From NCBI GenBank assembly GCA_033557685.1, contig JAWQRN010000088.1:1-39987 (forward strand): 39,987 nucleotides of DNA. Direction: 5' to 3'. Each line of letters opens with the position of its first letter. Within the stretch, counting starts at the first letter, position 1. The translations under genes and the position numbers were made by a program. The notes under the pieces were generated by a model. The model was not told the DNA's origin, made no database searches, and saw only the letters and a program-made list of their open reading frames with translations. This document shows positions 36,101 through 39,987 of this stretch, in pieces. Source of the DNA: Sperchopsis tessellata (lineage: Eukaryota > Arthropoda > Insecta > Coleoptera > Hydrophilidae).

Positions 36101-38292
36101 TTTTCTTGAAGTTTAATTTTCCTATTTTCGGCCAGAAAAACAGGCCGATTTTTTGGGCACCTTCAAACACTAATATACCTGTTGGTGTTAAACCTAAATG
36201 GTATTCTAAACCATCTTTTCCCTAAGAAAAAAAATATTTAAAAAATAACCAAAATAGTAACAACCATGCTGTATGGCAATTAAGCATGGACAACTTTGAA
36301 AACTTACCAAAACGGTATGCATGTCAACACCGTACATTTCTAACCATTTTACTTTGTTCAAATAACTCATTTCAGCTTGAGCAGGGGTCATCCCTCGTGC
36401 TTTTTTGAATTCTTCCAAAATTTCAATTTCCATTTCTTCCGTTTGGTTCGGTACGAAACGGAATTCTGATACTGTAGCTGCGGTATGTTGGGTTTCATCA
36501 TAATCTCCTAATTCAGCTGAAAAAAAAAAAAAATCAAGGGTGAATTGTTTATCCAGTTAATTTAATTCACAAGTGTTGACCCTTGAGTAATTTAAGAGGG
36601 GAGGGGGATTTTAAGATGTAATTTGCTTGAAAAGTCATATTATAGCTGTTACTGAATCAGTTTAGTACAAAATTACATTTATAAGAACCTAGTGAATATA
36701 GCAAAATACGACAAATAAAATGTTTATTTTTTTGATACGAATGATTTATAAACTTACATTGAAGTGACAAAGCTGCTAACTCTATTGCAGTTTGATGCGG
36801 ACAGTCTAATTTTCCTTCTAGTATGTCATGTTTCAGTTGCAAAAAGAACTGATATCTTGTTAGTTCTTCCCTTAAATTGTTTGGTTCGGATGAGTAAAAT
36901 TTTACCTTTAGCCTTAATGTGTATGGAGGTCCAACTTAAAAAAAATATATGATTGTTATTAGGAATAATATTTTTATAAACATTACAGAAGTTAAATTTA
37001 CATAATATAGACGTAAAAATTTTTTGCTGACATATATCTCATGATGTGGCAGAAAAAATTACACATAAAAGTGAGTCATAATTTATAAATATTTATAAAT
37101 TTTTTTTCCATTGGTTTTTACTGTCGTGATTTTTCTAATCTGCATACATTTTTCAAAAAAATGACAGAACAATATAGAACTGGTGAAAGTTTCCAATGGT
37201 ATAGACGGTTGAAATTTATCTTTCCCATCTAAAACTCGTCATCTCCAAATATTGGTTCCCCTATTATTTGAGCAAAATGGCAAATAGATTATTTGTTTAA
37301 AATTAAAAACTACATCCATTTAGCTTTTCAACTTTTCTATTGGTTAATCCTGTTTCAAGGAAAATTATTATGAATATTTAAAATGTTTCGAGTTTGCCTT
37401 TACTTTATTTGGCAGCTAAAAGTAATTGGTGCAATGAAATACATACACAATTACCGGCATAACACCCAATAGGTGTGTCTTATTCGCAATTTCCGTGGCT
37501 TATTTTGAATTTTCCCATGCAAAAGGTAAAACAGACGTAGTCCAAGCAGCAAACTCAGAAAGCTCGCTTGTCCTTTCTCAATTTGAAAACATACTCACTT
37601 TTTATCTGTTTCTTTATAGATTTTGTTGGGTCCAACCAATGTTTTACATGATTAACATCAGTAAACTGTAATCCAAAGTAGTCTTTCTCAATTAAATCTA
37701 GCGAGTAAAACACTTGTTCATACAGGTCTCTGGCCTCAGCTTTTTTCTAAAATAATACACACAATTAAAATATGATTGTTAAAGCAATTAATTAATAAGT
37801 ATGTTGTGTAGCAATAAAACGTTACTGTAATGTTAGTAAACATGTTAACCATTCAAAAACATCCAATTACAAATAAGATTTTCTCACAAAAAAATCCCAC
37901 TATTGTTTCAGATGAATGTTATTTCAAGTGAATTGGGCAAAAACGTGTTAAAGTTAACAGGCCTCACTTTAATTAAATCAATTTTAATTAACTTTCACGT
38001 GAACCAGGCCCCAAAATTTTTAAATATTCCCAAAAACAACGAATTTTCATGTTATGACAATCAAAACATATGACAGCTAGTGTACGTGATTGTACCACCC
38101 ACAACTTGTACATTTTTGTTGTATTTTTTTATAAGTACTTACAGATAATTCCACGGACAAATCTGTCCCGTCCAGGAGGATAACTTTGCACTGTATTAAA
38201 TTCTTGTTTTGGACACTTTTGTGTTTAATATTGGAAGATCCGTCGTGGGTATCATGATGTCTAGCCTTTCGTCCACTTAAAAATCTAAACAT
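24124..38292 (-). CDS. yrt: Yurt / EPB41L5-type FERM protein, 11 exons, 839 aa
   Basis: Exons in reading order: 38292-38143, 37746-37599, 36934-36758, 36516-36308, 36221-36031, 35665-35450, 32301-31850, 28204-28085, 27956-27820, 26244-25729, 24327-24124. Phases close exactly and the sum is 2520 nt. Residues about 34-320 form a FERM domain: CKVILLDGTDLSV opens lobe F1, then YFGLQF, KFYSSEPNNLREELTRY, GDYDETQ, TPAQAEMSYLNKVKWLEMYG, LGLTPTGILVFEG, and ACKHLWKCAVEHHGFFRL in exon 6. The FERM-adjacent segment with MGSRFRYSGRTEYQ follows. This order is that of EPB41L5/Yurt, a membrane-cortex protein that binds Crumbs and limits apical membrane and actomyosin. The long tail is Ser/Pro-rich, with PIPANQMKCNILK conserved in the family. 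Exon 10 has an LLTFD clathrin-box-like motif and four NPF motifs. The C-terminus TQL fits a class I PDZ ligand. The exon 10 acceptor (AAAG at 26245-26246) lies behind a poly-A run and is the least certain junction. Confidence 0.95.
24328..25728 (-). other. yrt intron 10
   Basis: Non-coding. About 24770-24860 is a cluster of ATCGAT/AATCGATT palindromes. A 9-bp inverted repeat (CAAGAACAT ... ATGTTCTTG) lies at about 25090-25117. No coding remnant was found. Confidence 0.5.
25804..25986 (-). other. yrt: Endocytic motif block in the Yurt tail
   Basis: Exon 10 encodes LLTFD at residues 687-691, which fits the clathrin-box pattern L-hydrophobic-x-hydrophobic-acidic. NPF occurs at 717-719, 731-733, 739-741 and 745-747. 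NPF is the core ligand of EH domains (Eps15/intersectin/EHD proteins). The motifs are seen directly; binding is inferred. Confidence 0.8.
26640..27600 (+). mobile_element. Penelope-like element remnant in yrt intron 9
   Basis: Plus-strand decayed reading: an RT block CCGFPLSPVVTNMFLESF (26824-26877) with S-x-N-IKPKC after it, matching the Penelope pattern P-x-S-P-x3-N-x-F ... KPK before the catalytic Asp pair, which is itself lost. Downstream are CAQVYIGETKCTI (27184-27222), the GIY-YIG endonuclease signature of Penelope elements, and ILAREATYFPKKFREI-type sequence (27296-27350). Stops and frameshifts are frequent. It is antisense to yrt. Confidence 0.8.
28550..29335 (-). mobile_element. Jockey-like LINE 3' fragment in yrt intron 7
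   Basis: The 3' end shares a CTCTACAGAT plus (T)ATTTACAGAG signature and a TAAATAAATAA-type tail with the element in the ACTR8 intron. The C-terminal coding region is similar at about 28990-29070, with frameshifts. It is 5'-truncated and in the same orientation as yrt. Confidence 0.75.
29680..31130 (-). mobile_element. 5'-truncated Jockey/CR1-like LINE in yrt intron 7
   Basis: Minus-strand RT order is clear. GKSYGYDNIPTSVIKYC (near 31000-31050) and the KVYPVFKKGSKSKITNHRSI block (near 30860-30920) come first. QHGFRPGRAMKSAVYDI (30710-30765) and ICDLSKAFDIG (near 30625-30660) follow. A catalytic box altered to YADNT (30400-30415), WFNYNWLKFILAKTNFMVF, and a C-terminal YVESLLMYGIQFWGG segment (about 30040-30085) complete it. 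The endonuclease half is missing and frames are broken. Confidence 0.9.
31289..31324 (+). repeat. Short hairpin with hammerhead-like core strings
   Basis: GACC (31289-31292) can pair with GGTC (31321-31324). Inside them GAGGC (31300-31304) can pair with GCCTT (31310-31314) around a GCTAT loop. The unpaired strings are CTGAAGAT and GAAAC, close to the hammerhead CUGANGA and GAAA core strings, but only two helices are seen rather than three. It lies in yrt intron 7 beside LINE fragments and is probably part of a dispersed repeat. Confidence 0.5.
31340..31450 (-). mobile_element. Tiny Jockey-like RT fragment
   Basis: The minus strand reads LLFINDIIDTLQSYKLLSAD, the stretch up to and including the altered catalytic box of the same LINE type as in ACTR8 intron 3. 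Nothing upstream or downstream of it remains. Confidence 0.7.
32756..33770 (+). mobile_element. Copia-like LTR mini-element in yrt intron 6
   Basis: Two direct repeats start TGTTCAAATTTCC at 32756 and 33609. They are near-identical for about 130 bases, after which the second carries a roughly 25-base insertion before a shared CCGCAAGA string and then ends. The first repeat continues through AATAAA to TTTACA at 32965, giving an LTR-like unit of about 210 bp with TG...CA ends. A purine/GT-rich GATGTGGGGCA precedes the second copy, as a polypurine tract would. Only about 640 bp lies between them, with no pol; a short MEKNPNNFK start near 33046 may be a gag relic. It appears to be an internally deleted, non-autonomous element. 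Confidence 0.65.
33790..35085 (-). mobile_element. 5'-truncated Jockey/CR1-like LINE in yrt intron 6
   Basis: Minus-strand reading: LRDYLQRNKILPDMQSGFRA and HGCSTALLKVADDI (34960-35055), YRKAFETISH (34870-34900), then SGVPQGSILGPLLFTLY (34690-34745), a damaged TDDTQLYIS catalytic box (about 34612-34640), NNLGVCMD, and a C-terminal segment with SLSRFKREIKSVL (33890-33935). Frameshifts divide it into three parts. It has the same orientation as yrt. Confidence 0.9.
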
Positions 38293-39766
38293 TTTGGGAA
38301 TTCACTTTCTTTCGTTAAATAAATATTATAAGGGCATTGTATCACTGAAACACGTTTTGTACTAGGTTATGCTTTTGCCGTAAAAGCATTTCACGCCGAC
38401 GTAATACCTAATTACTCTATAATTTGTATAATTATTTCTAACTATATTGCGTACGCCATTACTGTAAGTTTGACAATTGACGACATCTATATACACATTT
38501 GATGAACTATTAATGTTAAGCCTGGTCTACACGGCACAAGAATTTAATTTAAATTAAACTGTTGAAAATTTATAGAAAGCACTAATGTTACTTTGTGCCT
38601 ATTAAAATCACGTCCAGGTCAAGCAATGATGGACTTTCCTTAGAATAACCTGTTGTATTCAACATACAGATATTTACACTGGAACTGTTCATATTTTCCA
38701 TTTCATATGTACATATTGTTCAAGTCATAATATGTTAATAACTGGTAAACATGTACAATACGTAGGGTCGACTTAGGCGACGCCCATTTTCCTCATTTCG
38801 ATCTACGCTGCAAAAAATAGTAACTGTCCAAATGCAATAGCCTAGCATGCTTGTAATATAAAAGAACTGTGTTCTAACTTTTCCTTAACGTTTTTTTAAC
38901 CTATGCTCTGTTTGTAATGTAAAAGAAGTCTGTTCCAACCTCTCCCTAACCTTTTTTAACTTAACATCTATGCAGAACTGGCTTGTCATGTAAAATAAGT
39001 GTGTTCAAGCTTTTACTTAACCTTTTCCAACCTAACATCTATACATAACATGCTAGAAATGTAAAAGAAGTGTGTTCCAACCTAACCTCTATGCATAACA
39101 ACCTCGTAAAAGTAATCACTTGCTGAAATTCCAAATATTTACATCAACAAAGTAGCACTAATGAGAATAGTGGGCGTGCGTAAATGCGTGCGGTATTCTA
39201 CAAACTAGCCATTAGATCTAGTACAGATGTTTTAAATACCATTATTAGAGATAAATGTCTTATTAACATGATTCGGATCATTTTCTGTTTGCCCCAACAA
39301 CACCTGCCCACTTGGCATTAAGTTAGGACTGCATGTTGTAACGTTTGTTAGTCTTCTGATGGCCTCGCTGTAACCAAACGTTAGGTCTCTAACCCGGTGC
39401 AAGAGTGTCGACGCAGGATTCTCTGAAAAAAAAAATCCGAGAAAAACATTCTTGTTCCTCCTGCGTTCCTGCATGCTACTAGGTCTCGACGTGCCACAGG
39501 CACGCACCTGGCCGCATTTCTTCCACGGACAGTGTCCTCCCTGTCGTAACAATGTTAGAACCTAGAGACACGCAACAACAGCCATGATACCTTAAATTTT
39601 GTATCGTGTAAACTCGCCTTATAAATGATAATAGTTTGTTAGCGCGGTTTTAGGGTTAAGATTTTGAAGTTACAGTACACAGAATTTAAAAATGTATATT
39701 TAGGTTAATTTTAAATGATAACAGTTATCTTAATATTAAAAAAATTGACCAAATACAAGTTTAACG
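38293..39766. other. Divergent spacer between yrt and MLH1
   Basis: About 1.47 kb between two start codons facing away from each other, so it should contain both promoters. It contains the tandem repeat near 38840-39110 and a less AT-rich block with a 106-codon minus-strand frame at 39232-39552 that has no recognisable domain. No core promoter motif is called. Confidence 0.55.
38840..39110. repeat. About 70-bp tandem repeat, 4 diverged copies
   Basis: Four imperfect copies of a unit containing TGTAATGTAAAAGAAGTGTG, TTCCAACCT, TTAACCTTTT and CTAACATCTATGCATAAC. The anchor GTAAAAGAAGTGTGTTC-type string recurs near 38860, 38920, 38990 and 39060, a spacing of roughly 65-72 bases, and the last copy is shorter. 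Confidence 0.8.
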
Positions 39767-39879
39767 ATGAGTGAACCAGCGAAAATTGTAAAATTAGACG
39801 AAACAGTTATAAACAGAATTGCGGCGGGTGAAGTTATACAAAGGCCAGCCAATGCTCTAAAAGAAATGATTGAAAACAG
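39767..39879 (+). CDS. MLH1: MLH1 DNA mismatch repair protein, exon 1 (partial gene)
   Basis: 37 codons plus 2 bases. After a short divergent start, the sequence KLDETVINRIAAGEVIQRPA followed by NALKEMIEN is the hallmark N-terminus of MutL-family GHKL ATPases. E and N of the AGE-V and E-M-I-E-N region belong to the ATP site. The LDETVxNRIAAGEV wording is MLH1 rather than PMS1/PMS2. The donor at 39880 (GTATAA) splits a codon after its second base, the same phase at the same place as human MLH1 exon 1. MLH1 pairs with PMS proteins to act after MutS in mismatch repair. The rest of the gene lies beyond the window. Confidence 0.96.
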
Positions 39880-39962
39880 GTATAAAATAAGGTTGTATGA
39901 CCCTTTTAATTCGACTTTTGACCCATGAAATTAATTATAAATAAATGATCAAACTCTGTTCC

Positions 39963-39987
39963 TATATATATGTGTGTGTGTGTGTAT
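39963..39987. repeat. (TA)n(TG)n microsatellite in MLH1 intron 1
   Basis: TATATATATG passing into a TG run at the window end; its full length is not visible. Confidence 0.85.

Noticed and set aside
1..39987. CRISPR array, prokaryotic operon, toxin-antitoxin or phage-type system
   Set aside because: Genes are split by introns and the repeats are transposon or satellite types; no evenly spaced repeat-spacer array or bacterial gene cluster exists.

Overview
This is an AT-rich animal nuclear genome window. Its genes have introns with GT-AG (once GC-AG) splice sites, and it carries many decayed retroelements. The gene set and transposon types (mariner, Jockey/CR1-like LINEs, a Penelope-like element) fit an arthropod, most likely an insect. 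The species cannot be read from the sequence.

Five protein-coding genes were reconstructed exon by exon. In every complete one the exon phases close exactly. (1) Minus strand, 724-8255: an FHA-RING E3 ubiquitin ligase of the RNF8 type, with two candidate alternative last exons that resemble each other. (2) Plus, 10316-12783: NDUFAF7, the mitochondrial complex I arginine methyltransferase, 4 exons, 412 aa. (3) Plus, 15575-19864: ACTR8/Arp8 of the INO80 remodeller, 4 exons, 565 aa; its last intron uses a GC donor and holds a LINE. (4) Minus, 24124-38292: a FERM protein of the Yurt/EPB41L5 family, 11 exons, 839 aa; its tail carries a clathrin-box-like motif, four NPF motifs and a PDZ-ligand-like C-terminus. 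(5) Plus, 39767 to past the window end: first coding exon of MLH1.

The gene order is RNF8 <- -> NDUFAF7 -> ACTR8 -> <- yrt <- -> MLH1. RNF8 (break signalling), ACTR8 (INO80) and MLH1 (mismatch repair) all serve genome maintenance, but nothing here shows coregulation.

The rest is introns and spacers filled with dead mobile DNA: a 5'-truncated mariner (about 2160-2881), a long foldback hairpin (3816-4040), non-LTR retrotransposon pieces on both strands, a Penelope-like remnant with a GIY-YIG signature (about 26750-27600), a Copia-like mini-element with two LTR-like repeats (32756-33770), and a roughly 70-bp tandem repeat in the yrt-MLH1 spacer (about 38840-39110). No tRNA, rRNA, CRISPR array, operon or bacterial system was seen. 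The observations most worth checking are the duplicated RNF8 last exon, the endocytic motif block in Yurt, the GC-AG intron and the foldback element.
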